The translations under genes were made by a program, and so were the position numbers. From Rattus norvegicus (Eukaryota; Chordata; Mammalia; Rodentia; Muridae), in the NCBI RefSeq assembly GCF_036323735.1, contig NC_086034.1, forward strand, positions 74,113,939 through 74,177,938: 64,000 bases of DNA. Direction: 5' to 3'. Shown here in pieces: positions 46,426-59,509 of the stretch (the stretch's first letter is position 1; the number at the start of each line of letters is the position of its first letter). The notes beneath the pieces are model-generated. The model made no database searches, was not told where the DNA came from, and saw only the letters and a list, made by a program, of their open reading frames with translations.

Positions 46426-46623
46426 GTGTCCAAACAAAACTCCAATTCCCAAACCCAAACTCTCAAAGGCAGTCCAAAGACCCAGAAACAAGTCCAACCT
46501 GGACTATGGGAGAATTCCTGGTGGTTAGATAAAGGCCAGCACTCCTCAGGACTTTGTAACATTGTTTCCCTCTACCAAAGGGAGTCATTTCTCTTACCTC
46601 CAGCCAAAGGGACAAATGACTGA
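46426..46623 (+). pseudogene. Retroelement coding relic, copy A
   Basis: A 65-codon frame containing WWLDKGQHSSG. It aligns in the same reading frame with the minus-strand frame at 49884-50324 (WGLDKSQHSAG), over about 50 codons. Sharing of frame suggests both descend from one coding gene of a retroelement, probably an endogenous retrovirus; I do not recognise the protein. No full-length gene remains. Confidence 0.45.
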
Positions 46624-46804
46624 CTAGTAGTATACTGAAGCCATGCTGGCCTCTAGGCTCTTCAGTATCACAAGGATCTACTACATCCCAGCCCTTCCCA
46701 CCTCTCCTCTCCTTTCCATTTCCTCCAGCTCATGCTTCCCTTACCTCAGCTGCTGGTCCTTATGACTCTGCTAACCTTGCCCTGCTCCTGCTCAGCTTAC
46801 TGAG

Positions 46805-46908
<104 letters not shown>

Positions 46909-47156
46909 ATAGCCCTGGCTCTGTCTGATGCCTTTCAATATTTTCTCTCTCATATCTAAAAAGAAAAAGAGGAAAAGAAAAAGAAAAAAAGAAACCTTTC
47001 CCCTTTCCCTTAACCATACCACGGAGCAATCATATTGGCAATTTCTTTCTAACTTCCTTGTATACAAAATATCAAGTTCTCAGTCCTGAAATCTTATATA
47101 TACAAATAACACTAAACAGACTGAGAAGGCTGTATTCGGATATTTATACATACATA

Positions 47157-47240
47157 TGTGTGTAATATGTGTGCGTGCGTGTGCGTGCGTGCGTGCATGT
47201 GTGTGCGTGTGTGCGTGTGTGTGCGTGTGTGTGTGTATGT
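47157..47240 (+). repeat. (GTGC/GT)n tract
   Basis: Mixed GTGC, GTGT and GCGT repeat. Confidence 0.9.
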
Positions 47241-47348
47241 AATGATAACAAAGAAAGCAAAGAAAGGCTGTGAATTTGAAAGAAAGGAACATGGAACAGT
47301 TTGGAGAGGGAAAGGGAAGAATGATATAATTACTTTTTGTTTGTTTGT

Positions 47349-47437
47349 TTTTTTCTTTTTTTCGGAGCTGGGGACCCAACCCAGGGCCTTGCGCTTGCTA
47401 GGCAAGCGCTCTACCACTGAGCTAAATCCCCAACCCC
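47349..47437 (-). mobile_element. ID SINE, minus strand, 0.5 kb before Ido2 exon 1
   Basis: T-rich tail, CGGAGCTGGGGACCCAACCC, ending ATCCCCAACCCC. Target duplication TATAATTAC at 47325-47333 and 47438-47446. Confidence 0.94.
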
Positions 47438-47935
47438 TATAATTACGTTTTAATTTCAGTAAATAAATATGTTTTCGAAAAGGATGGTTTAATTGCCTCC
47501 AAATAAACACAAATCAAGATAAAAAGCCAATAAAACTGACTCCTAGTTTGGCTTGTGATATGTTGTCAGAATCCCTGAGGAACCAAACTCGTGCTGGGTA
47601 TCCATCTGAGCAGCCACAGCTGAGAGCCAAGTTGATGTCTCTGGATTTAAAAGCCACTTTCTCATATCTTATGGGTGAGGAGGGAAGGGGTGGGGGTGGG
47701 GGGCTTCTCTTGGAGTCAGCTTGTTTGCGTACGTGTTTCAATTCCTAACCTTCGATGTTGACTTACTACTTGGCTTTCTTTCAGAATAGATCTGTGGCCA
47801 TCCTGGAGTTCAACCTCTGGGCAAGGTTCTCCCCCATTCCCGAAGCACTGTGCAACCACAACCACCACAGAAGACACAGCTGGGTAGCTCCCCGAACCTG
47901 GGCGTTCCTCCAGTGCAGAGACCGCAAGCGAAAAT

Positions 47936-48034
47936 ATGGAAGCTCAAAGACAGGATGGGAAGCTGGCATCGTCGTTATCCTTGGGAAAATACCACATTTC
48001 TGAGGAGTATGGCTTTCTCCTTCCAAATCCTCTG
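47936..48034 (+). CDS. Ido2: Ido2 coding exon 1
   Basis: 99 nt from ATG to donor CTG|GTAAGA, the same junction as Ido1 exon 1. Begins MEAQRQDGKL. A pyrimidine-rich AG at 47782-47783 could be the acceptor of this exon, giving about 150 nt of 5' UTR and a non-coding exon further upstream; that is inferred. Confidence 0.88.
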
Positions 48035-51000
48035 GTAAGAATGGTCTTGTCCTGGCCTGCACAGGTGTCTGGGTGTTTGCCCTTTACCCTCTGTGGTTAG
48101 TAGAAGGGTCACCTGCTGGAGGAAGACAGGGACTACAGTAGAGCATGCTGCTGGGGACAGCACAAAGCCAGTGTTCCCCTGCTGTTTCCTAAACTATATG
48201 GTAGTGAGCCCTGACCATCAGAAGCAAAGGTGCTGTCAGAGAGGGTGGGGACATGCCGTAAGGACAGTTAGAACCCTGTAAGTACAGCAAAGAGCTGCAG
48301 ACGTGCATGCACCACAGGGCATTACACAGAATAGTGGAGTTACCCCAGGGTAGATCTGCTCTGCAGGCAGACCTAAGTAGTCAAAGGGCTTAGCCTTCTG
48401 TGTTGATGCAGACCATCTTACTTGCTGGTGACAGCAGAGACAATGGGAGACCTGCAGTGCTTTGAGAGCCATAGGAAGATTAGATGTTATGGGAGAATTT
48501 CCGATGTAGGGAAGGGGTTTTGGAAAGCAAGCAGGCCTGACATGTTTACCTACAGAGGAAGAGCTGATGGCAGACACACCCTTGTCATCGCCTTGCATGT
48601 GTACTGAGTTTGGAAAGATAACACTGCCAAGCAGGGAGCCTTCAGGGCAGACCATAGCTATGGGTTTTCTGGGCTGCTTTCCTCTTTGTAAACACTGGGA
48701 CCAGATAAGACACAGTAGCAAGGTCAAGTTTTCCTCCTGTTTGTGAGAAAGGATCTACGCTATGGTGTGGTGGATGGGTTCCGGGTGCTTCTCACACAGA
48801 AAGGAAACATTCCCTGCCCACCCAGCTACTCATGTATAGCCCAGTGGTTTCAATATGATTCTTTGTTTCTCTTTCCATTTTCTTTCTTTGGTGCCAGGGC
48901 TTTCAATGTCTTTTTTTGGTAAAGGAGGAGGGAAAAAAAAACCTTGATTAGAATCAGGCCCTGGCTGCCCCAAAGGTCAAAATGGACTCAGTTCAGCATC
49001 ACTGGACAAACAGTAGGGCAACAATACACTGGTTGGGAAAGAGGAGTCGGTGTGGCCCAGCCCAGTGCCCCACGGCACAGCCAGGACCTGTTCCTCTCAG
49101 GCCAAGGGCAAGCCTTAGGAGGCAGACCTTCACCGTCTCTTTCAGAAAGTCTCACTGAAGAAAACATAGTTGGCGAGTGAGTTCGAGGGTATTGATTACC
49201 CTATCCAGATGTTTTTATCAATTCAAAGACTTCCAAGTTTTAGTGTCTTTTGCTCCTCACATCTGTAAAAGTACCACAAGAATTCTTCGTTAAGACATCT
49301 GTCCTCTGTGTATGTCAGGGAGGACAACAAAACACCTTTTTCAGCTGAAGAATGTAAGGACATCAGTTTGCAGGAGAGGAGGCACCTCTCCTAGAAGCTG
49401 GACTCCCCCAGGAAATTGACCTAACACCCTTCCTAAACACAATGTGACTGCTATTTGAGTCATTTCCTCCCAGAGCACTAAGGGCAGAGCAGGTTAGAGC
49501 AGTGGTTCCTGGGCTGTGCGCTGAGACCATTAGGGGAGTTTTAACCTAGAGTCCAGATGTCTGAGCCCCACCCTGTTTATTCAGATACTAGGCCCAGTCA
49601 AGAGCTGTAAGCAGGGAACGTGGGACAGAGGGAACAAGCTAGCAAAACCAGCCATGAAGGGCCCAGCGAAGACTCTTAAGTGCAAAAACAAAGTAAATAA
49701 ATGGATGGCATGCCCACTCCATGCTGTGCTTAAGGGGAAAGTTTCATTGTGGGTGGGGGGAGAGAGAGAGAGGAACAAAGAAAGCAACAAGAGACATCCG
49801 GACGAGTCCATAGCAGAGAGATAACAGACTGAATATGGCCACCAGATTGGAAGTGACCAAGGCTATCCGGGAGAGAAGGAAGGTCAGCAGAAGTCAGAGA
49901 ACAGAGAAAACCAAGTGAGAGAAAACAGGGGTGGGGGATGGAGAGAAGTTAGCAAGAATAGCAGGTTATGGAAGAATGGGTTGGGGAGGGGGAGCCTGTG
50001 TGCTGGAGGGAGTAGGGTAGGGAAAGAGCTGAGAAGGGTCGGGATGCTGGAAGGGACTTTGAAATGTACAGCAGGAACTTGTGACAGGAGGAGACTGGAG
50101 GCCACAAATGACCATATGTCCGTTCTGCGAGGGGTAAGGGGAAACAGTCCTTTAGGTCGAGGGAAACCAGCGTCATAGGTCCCTGCGGAGTGCTGGCTTT
50201 TATCTAACCCCCAGAAACTCTCTTGTAGTCCAGGTGGAGCCCATATCTGGATAGATGGACTGCCGTTCGGAGTCTGGGAAATTAGCATTTCCTTTGGATC
50301 TGACAGTTGAGAGCCATTGCACATATATCATAGGGGTAGATATCAGACTGACAGGGATGGTCACAAGGACACCCTCGGGAAAACCAATATATCCCTTCTC
50401 ATTCAGAAATTCTAAGCACTTGGTTGAAGCATTAGGCCACAGCTGGACCGAAGACTGGGTAGAAAATCAATTACCACGGACAGCTGTACTTTTCAGACAA
50501 GACAGAAAGGAAGAAGTGTAACGTTGCCCTGAAATGTGAGGTGGTCACCAATGATCTCTGGGCACTCAGGACTTGGCAGACTGAAACCAATGAATCCAGA
50601 GTCCATAGTAGGGACAAGGAGACCAGATTGGATAATGGTTAATGATGACCAAGGTTGGAAAATGTATATGGAAATAAGAGAGAGTGTAATGACTAAAGTA
50701 TGGGGTTTCATGCTTGTGCCAGTATTAAGGAACAAAAAAAAAAAAAGTTGGAGGAGAGACAAAAGGGAAACAGGTAGTCAGGTAGAGAACACGACTAGTC
50801 CCAGCTTTCTGCACCAGATGAATTTTAAAAGAAAGAAAAAAGAAAATGAAAAGAAAAAGGAAAGAAAGACAGACAGAAAAAAGGCAAGGCAGACAGAAAG
50901 GAAGGAAGGGAGGGAAGGAGGGAGGAAGGAAGGAGAAAGGGTCTGACTGCTCCTAGTTATGGTGGAGAAGGTTTACTATAGATAAATAGCCGGTGGCAAG

Positions 51001-54000
51001 GACATGTGGGAAAGTCTAGCGTGGTCATGACCCTGAGTCTTGTAAGGAGAGGGAGTAAGGGTAGGGCAGTCCAGCCCCCAGGCTAGAGAAGTTTAGGGAA
51101 GGGGCAGCCAGTAGGTCCGGGTAACAGGTAGGGACTGAGGGTTGCTAAGAACCTGGAGGTGGCATTGATATGTTAAGTAAGCACCACAGCCTTTTGTCTT
51201 GGGTTTGAAACCAAGAGAGCAAAAGCAAGTGGAAGCCTTACAGAAAACCAGAGTTTTAAAAGGTGGCTGGCGAAACAACCGAAAATGTTCTCTCTCTTCT
51301 AGCAAGACACCCAAGCTGAAAAGACACTTAAGACAATCCCTGGGGCAGGGACTTGACACGCCCTGAGAAGGGGTGCTTAAATCAGCACTGGAAAATGTGT
51401 CTGATACAGGAGGCTTCCAAGACGTATTTATTGGTTTCCTAGCACAGCCATAAAATGGCGAGCTACTTTACAACAGTGGCCAGTTCTCTTAACTCCCTGC
51501 CAGCCCTCTCAGCAGTTCCCAGCCCTCTGCTTCAAACATTTCTCCCAACTATCCCGTCCTCAATTTCCTAACAGTGTTCTTAACCAATCCCTTCTTCCCA
51601 TTTCCCCAAGACTAGCCACTCCAAAGGAAAACTGCTCTGGCCCATCCACTCAGCTCAGCTTCTCTTGGCTCAACTATCTTCCAGCCATATCTTCTCATAT
51701 CTCCCAGCTCTTACTCTGCCAGCCCAATCCCCTTCATCTCCTGCCTCAGCTGGCTCTTTTATAGTCTACCCTGTTCTCAGAAATCCAGGAAGCAACCAAC
51801 GCTGAAGGTCTTCATAGGGTCAAGCCGTTCTAACAGCTAAACAATTCTTAAAGGGCTGTTGACTAGCAACTGAAGACCCTTTAAAGGGCCAGGAGCACAA
51901 GATAAATCACATTACAGTTCCATATGAACCGAACACTGGGGAGCTAAACCTGCGGTCACTTAGTCTGAATTCTGGAAAGGGGAATTAAGTAAGGTTCCGG
52001 GCCAGCCACACTCCCTCCAAAGCCTGCAGTGCAGGATCTGTCCAGGCCTTTCCCAGGCTCCTGTAGCTTCAACAGCTTCCTGGCTGTTGACTCCTGGCAT
52101 CTTTCCATTCTACCCCTTCCTCATGTGGCCTTCTCCTGCCCAGTGTCTCCTCCCCTAATGTTCTTTTTCTTTTTTCCTTAGAAGGATCCTGCTCATTGGT
52201 TCTTAAGACCCAAATTAACCCCAGATAACCTTATTAGTGAAGAGCCCTCTTCAAATAGTATCATGTCCTTAGTTCCTAAGGGGGACATATTTGTATTTTA
52301 AGACTTGGGTCAAAAGTATGAGCAGATGGTGTAATATTAGGGGCGAGGACTGAAGGGTTTGTCTTGTCCTGAGATTCCCAAACCTAACCTTTCAGGAATG
52401 AGAGGGGGTGGGAGGGGAGCCCATGACAATGACAGGCACGAGTGTAAAATATCAGCGGTCACCAAGGGACTTGGGGACATCCGTGACTGAGTGCATTCTA
52501 ACCATGTATGAAGATCATGCCAAACATAGAACCTAGACTAGAACCTTCCACACAAGACAGACCACCTTAGTCCTTGTCTTAGGGGTCGGCGGGCAGGGTT
52601 ACTATTTCTATAAAACATAATTTAAAAATCTATTCTTAATTTTTTATTATATATATATTCATTTATATTATAAATGTGTAAGGAAAACTGTACATGAGAA
52701 AGAAAAGAAATGCCCTGGGTTTTACTTACCCATCTGTCATCCTGGATAAACACAAACCAGGACATTTATTTGTAAAAGGAAAGGAATTCGAGGTAGTGAG
52801 TCATGGCCTGACCCTGAAGTCCCAGCACTCTAGAGGCCAGGGCAAGAGGGGAAGGAAGGCTGGAGAGGGAAAGACCAAGGATTTTATTACTCCCATTCAC
52901 CTCAGTTCTGGGTCTTTTGGTTTTCGAAATAAAAGACAACAAAAACAACAAACAAACAAACAAGCGAAAACTCAACAACATTTTAAATGTCCAATTTCCT
53001 CTTCTTTGGCACTCACTCTTTATCCCACCTCCCTCCCTCTTCCGTGTGTTTATCCAGGACAAGTGTTGTAAAGTTTCTATGACCTCTGTGTCAGAAGGGG
53101 GTTTGGCTTGGACACCAAGCACACGTGCTACACAGGGAGAGTTAACCTCCCTGAGTTTTAGCTGCCTATTCAGTTCCTGATGCTATGATAAGGTGTCCCC
53201 TGAGAATGACAGAATTGGGGAGGGGTTTGTTTGCGTTCACAGTTCAGCAGAAGCCATATGGTGGCCTGAACTCAAGGTGTCTGGTCTTGTGGCACCCACA
53301 CCAAGAAGCAGAGACCGATGGAGGGTGGGTCTCAGTTGTCTTTCTCATTGTTCCATTGTCTAAGGTCCCATCCCATGCGATGGTGCCACCCACAGCCATT
53401 CTAACTAGATAGCTTCTCACGGTTGTGTCCTGAGGTTTGCCTCCCAGTCATTCTAGACCCTGTCAAACTGGCAGTCAATACTAACTGTTACACTTCCTGC
53501 GTTTCGGTGTGGAAAGAACGAAATAGGAGTCTCATGACACAAACACCCACGGGTTAAAAACAAGCATCAGTATGCAGACTAGCAACAATATTAAAAAGTG
53601 ACTTTGGGAAAAGGGGAATTTTCTAAGTATGCTTCAAGGCCAGGAAAAATTGGTGAGATATGGCTTGTTTCATTATTCCATTAGGAGTAGGTACTTAAAA
53701 TACACATAAAGGATACCATACTTGGGATATATGTTGGATTTTAGTCTAACCTGGACTAAAGAAGGACACTTGGTTTTAAAACAAACAAGAAAACCAAGTG
53801 ACTAAAGCTTATGAAAGGTGAACTTGCAGAAGCCATATGGTGGCCGGAACTTAAAACATCTGGTCTTGTCACACCCACAGCCAAGAAGCAGAGACAGATG
53901 GATGGTTGTCTTTCTCATTGGTCTGTCGTTTGGGGTCTATTTTAAAACTAGAATAGTAACACATTGATAATGAGCTACATAGGCCACCTGACAAAGCACA

Positions 54001-57000
54001 TTGGCACCTAAGTGTTGTCAACTTAGATCAGAGGGCAAGAATTGGGGTGCTCTTTCGTCTACTTTCGAGAGTTCAAGCTTTTTTGAATGCCCTGTTAGCA
54101 ACGTTGACTCGGAAGACTATCTCATTTTCTTCTTTAGGTATTGGAAAGCCAGTTACAGAGCAACTGAGTAGCAAAGACTTATTCTTGACTAAGAACAGGA
54201 GACATGGGAAACAAAACCACACGTTCACTCCGTGATCTGTCCTAGTTATAGGCATAGGATCAAGGAGCTGAGTGGGAGGGAGAGGCTGGTAACCAGGAGA
54301 CATTTTGTTACTGGGAGACAAGTATTTTCTATGACTAGGTGGAGATTTCCCAGGAATTCCATCAATGTGTCTTTTTCAACTCTTTTTAAAAATTCACTAA
54401 TTAATTTTGGTATGTATGAGAAAGACGGAGAGAAGGAGGAAGAGGGAGGGAGAGGGGGAAAGAAAGACAGAGAGAGTGATAGAAAAAGACAGAGAGAGGG
54501 AGGGGTAGAGGGAAAGGGAGAGACAGAGGGGGTGAAAGGGAGAGAGAGGAGGGAGGAAGGGAAATGGAGAGAGAGATAGAGAGAGGAAGAGGGAATGGGG
54601 GAGAGGAAGAGAGAAAGAGTGACAGAGAAGGAAAAGGAGAAGGAAAGGGGGAGAGAGAGAAAGGTATACACACACACAGACACACCCAGAGAGACAGAGA
54701 CAGAGACAGAGAGACAGAGAGACAGAGACAGAGAGACAGAGAGACAGAGAGACAGAGAGACAGAGAGACAGAGAGACAGAGAGAGAGACAGAGAGAAGAG
54801 AGAGACAGAGAGACAGAGACAGAGAGAGACAGAGAGAGATACAGAGACAGAGAAGAGAGAGACAGAGAGAGACAGAGAGAGACAGAGACAGAGAGAGAGA
54901 CAGAGACAGAGAGAGAGACAGAGACACAGAGAGACAGAGACAGAGAGAGACAGACAGAGAGACAGAGACAGAGAGAGACAGAGACAGAGAGAGACAGAGA
55001 CAGAGAGAGACAGACAGAGAGACAGAGACAGAGAGAGACAGAGAGAGAGACAGAGACAGAGAGAGAGACAGAAAGACACACACACACAGAGAATGCTGAT
55101 GTCATGGTGTCTCTCTGGAGGTCAGGGAACAACTATTTCAGGAACTGGTTCTCACCTGCCACCTTGTGGGACACAGGATGACCTTAGGTCTTTAGTCCTG
55201 CCTGCTGGCTAGCCTACTTTTCCCAACTTTTATGGGTCCTTCTGACCATCTCCCTAGCAACAGATAACTGTGATGTTCCTGAGGTCGGCATGGAGCATGC
55301 ATGTAGGTGCTATATTATGAAGTTAAAGGTGTTTGGGAGTCACTTCGGCTCTTAGATAATTCTGACCAACCTGACCTGAGGAGCAACCTCTGGCCTACAC
55401 TATCTTGCTATAAAAAGGAACTCAGATTAAAGTCAGGGAGAAATTCTCTAAGCTAAGTAAGAATACTGATGACTCTCCTGCCCGCTGATTGAAACATTCT
55501 GTTTTTTTTTTAATTTATGTACCTTTGAAATAATGATAATAATAATAACAATAACAACAGCAGCAACAACAACAACAACAACAACAATAATAATAACAAT
55601 CTAGGAGTAGTAGTTGTAGTTGTAGTATTTTGGTTGTTGCACGTGTTAGGCAATCACTCTCCAATGATCTAATATTTCCCATCAGGCCTAGCTAGCATCG
55701 TACAAATGTTGAGTTTGAGTTAGGAGCTAAGCAGACCACATTTCCATGTTGTCTTACAGGTACTAGCAGACCCCACCATAGGAAGTTTGTAGGACTCTGA
55801 CCAACTTCCAGAGCCCCTCTGAACTTCAGAAAATACTAAATCTCAGAGGTCCTGCAGCTCTCCGTCCTCCCTACAGAGCCCTCATAGCCGGTCCTGGCAC
55901 ATGTGGAGGTGTAAAACAACCTGTTTGAATTTGTCAGACAAATTTCCTAGATAACCAGTCTGGAGAGAGCAATGGCTGGTGTTTAAGAATTCAGAGACCA
56001 CAGAATGCAGACATCAAAAGCCTGAGGCACATCCCCCTTGGCGGGGGGACCTCATTAATTAATTAAGTGAATAGACATGGTAGGTACATGTATGAACTGA
56101 CATCAAAGAAGATGAATGCTGTCAAACGAGAAACTTGCCTGATGCTATTGTCTCTAGCATGGCAGCTTTAAACCTGACAATGAAGAGTAATCAATATAAT
56201 TCTGCACTTTCTTCAGTCCCTAGAGCAGTGATTCTCAACTGGTGGGTCGAGATCCCTTGGCAGTTGCATATCCGTTGTGAAGAAGCAAAATAAACTAATT
56301 TTACGGTTGGGGGGGGTCACCACAACGTGAGGAACTGTATTAAAGGGTAGAAGTATTAGGAAGGGTGGGATCCAGTGACATAGAGGAAAGGTTGAAAAGC
56401 AAAATGCATTTTAAACGAGTCGTAGTTCTGTATAAGAGGGGAGTTTAGCAATCTTCTGAGTAAGAATCAAAAAGACCCTGGAGCCTAACAATACCTGTAG
56501 TTGGGGTGACACCTCCTACTTAAATGGGTTGTACGGAACCTTTCAAACTGCTCTCCTCTCTTCTGGATCACTTGCAAGGCTTGGTCCCTGTCAGTGCTTG
56601 TCAAACTCGGGCTGTGTCAAGCACTTAGATAACTGATGGATAACTGGCTGCAGGGTTCCACCAGAGTGTCAGCTTCAGATGTCTGGGGTGAGGGCCAGGA
56701 GTCCGTGGGTTAAACAGTACCTGAGGGATACAGGTACTGTGGACACTGACCAGACTCAGATGCTTTGTGGTTGAGTTTGTGTGTTGAGTTTACAGGAGTT
56801 CAAACACGAGACACTGGAAACAAAGAAGGGGGCAGCCTTCCTCTGGGATCTAAGGGAAAAGAATCGACTGCAGCCTAGAGTCTCAGTTCTCAGAAACGAA
56901 CCATTTAAGAGTTCTCACACAGGCTAGGAGGGCGGAACCCAGTCAGGTTTAATTTAATTCTGAGTAGGATTCCTTATTTAGGTACCAAAGAAGGAAAGGG

Positions 57001-57237
57001 CACAGGTAATGGTTACCGACAGCCTCTTTTCTAAGCCCCACCCACTCAAGGAGGCATCTCAGTTCTACTGACTTTACATGCACAGTTTTCTATTTCAAAG
57101 TAAACGTGGGATGTTCTAGTCCGGTGTTTCAGTCACTATGTTCAAATATATTCTAAAATGTACACTGGTGAGACTGAGTAAGTTGACGGTTCACAGATAT
57201 GACAGCTTGCATCCATCCATCTATCCATCAATCAATC

Positions 57238-57276
<39 letters not shown>

Positions 57277-57396
57277 ATCTATGTATCTTCTATCAATCAT
57301 CTATTGGTCCCTATCTATCATCTATCAACCATCTATCTATCCATACATCTATGTATCTATCTCTCTCATACATATATATGCACACACAAATATATA

Positions 57397-57441
<45 letters not shown>

Positions 57442-59460
57442 TAGGAATCAAGATTCACAGTACTAGGCAAGTGTTCTACTCCCAGGCAGCAGGGCAGCCT
57501 CTGCAAAATGACACCATCAATGACTTCTCTCCAGAACAAAGGCTGGGTGGGCTGGGAGGGGACAGGGTCGGGGTGAGTGCAGGCCGTGAGACCAAAGACT
57601 GAGTCTGATGAGGCTCTTCCCCAGGGACACCTCCACCTGTCCAGAACCACAACCACCCTTTCAGATATAGTTTGACTCAAGGCTTCCAGTTCGTCCTGAA
57701 TTGCTTCAGAGCCAAAGGAAGAAAGGAGAAGATTAAATGGAGCTCCAAACTTCACACTTTGTGGCAAGATGTTGGAAATACCAGGGTTGGAAATTAACCA
57801 AGAGTTTTAGTCCAGAATCACAGGAAATTTAGATGTCATGACCTTCACCCCCACCTCCACCCCAGCCACCCCAACAGCAGCAAGAAGTGACATGTGGGTT
57901 TCCTGTTGATCTCTGCTTCTCCAGAAGTGGACTTTCAAGTTTCCTGGCTTCTCACTGTCCCTCTGTGTCATCGTGTTTGCTCAGGGTCAGCTCCTCTCTG
58001 CTCTCCCTAGTTCTTAGCATAATGCTACCCCTCTCTCTGGTCTCACAGCCTGACCTTTACTCCAATGAGCTGAGAAACTGGGTCCATGGGAAGCCAAGCC
58101 TCCAGCCCCTCACTTCTGCTTCTGCCAGGTGCATCTCCCTCTGGATTCTCCTCCCCTTCTTCATGCCCTGCTGCCCCTGTGTCCTCCACCCCCTCTTCTT
58201 CCCACCGCTCCTCTTACAGCAGCAGACTCCCTAGAAGACCTCTGTAAATGCAGGCTCCTTTACACTGATGTCTCTCCTAAGAAGTCCATCCGGTCGACCC
58301 ACACTTCCTCAGCATGGGAGCGTTGGAACCTAGCTTCCAAGACCCTGCCCCCAGTTTCTATAACAAAGGCATAGAGAAACCAGCACACACTTTGTGTTGC
58401 TCTGTCTCTAAGGGGTAGCCTGCTATTAACATCTATATTGATGCCTTTGATCTTTTCATGGTTATCACAAAATTATCTTAAGTTTTGACTGCCATGTGGT
58501 CTTTCTCTATGGCTCATCGACCTTCTTCTTATCTGTGCCGATGGAATCAGTTCCTGTGCCTCCCTTGTAAATATCTCCCAGTGCGCTAATCTAGGCTTTC
58601 TTGATGTTTCGGTTTGCATAACCTTCAGAAGTACCAGCCACACTCCATTGCTTTTCGTGACTTCTTTCTGAGCCTCACACTTCTTGGCACAGCATTTGAA
58701 TTTCTACAGAAGTGGAAGCCGGATTTATTGAGAACTAGCTTGTTGCCTACTCAGACTTCTGCTTGTATTTCCTATGTGTTCTGACTCATTGACAGCCACT
58801 CTGTTCATAAATATGGTCATGGCTTTCATCCCATTTCTCTGTAACTCTGAGGTTATACATTACTTTGGACAACCTGGTCACTGAAAAGCCACTGGGCTCC
58901 ATCCATGTTTGGTGAACATTTTCTGAAAGACCAAATAACCTTCTTTTGCATAGCATACCTCGTTCTGCTATGACTGCTGGGGTCTATTGCTTGTATTAGA
59001 AAGTAGACACAGACAATGGGAGTAGAGGAATTCCAGTATAAATCGATTCACAGAAATACTTGCAGCCTGACTGGGCAGCTCAAGCCATTAATTCCAGCTA
59101 TGCTGGAGGCTGAAGCAGGGGGATCTCAAGGTCAATGGCAGCCTGGGGGAACTCACAGAGATTGTCTCAAAATAAAAAAATAAAGCTATACACTTGAAGA
59201 CCCACGTCTACAGTGCAGTACATGGGAGACTAAGGTAGAAGATTGTGAATTCAAGACCAGCCTGTGCTACGCTGCAAAAGTCTGTCTCAAAAGACTGAAA
59301 ATACAAAACTAAAAGCGAAGAGAAGTTACTTTCAGACTTCAAAAACCAGGGCCAATTGTCATGTTTCTGGGAATATTTCCTTTTCATTCCCACAATAGGG
59401 AATGAAAACAATAGGGAATTAACTCCTCCCCTTCTTGAGAGTCTCAAGCACACATGCATA

Positions 59461-59509
<49 letters not shown>

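Noticed and set aside
54246..55212. Ser/Leu-rich and Arg/Glu-rich frames of up to 279 codons
   Set aside because: They are the translation of the (GAGACA)n tract on both strands.
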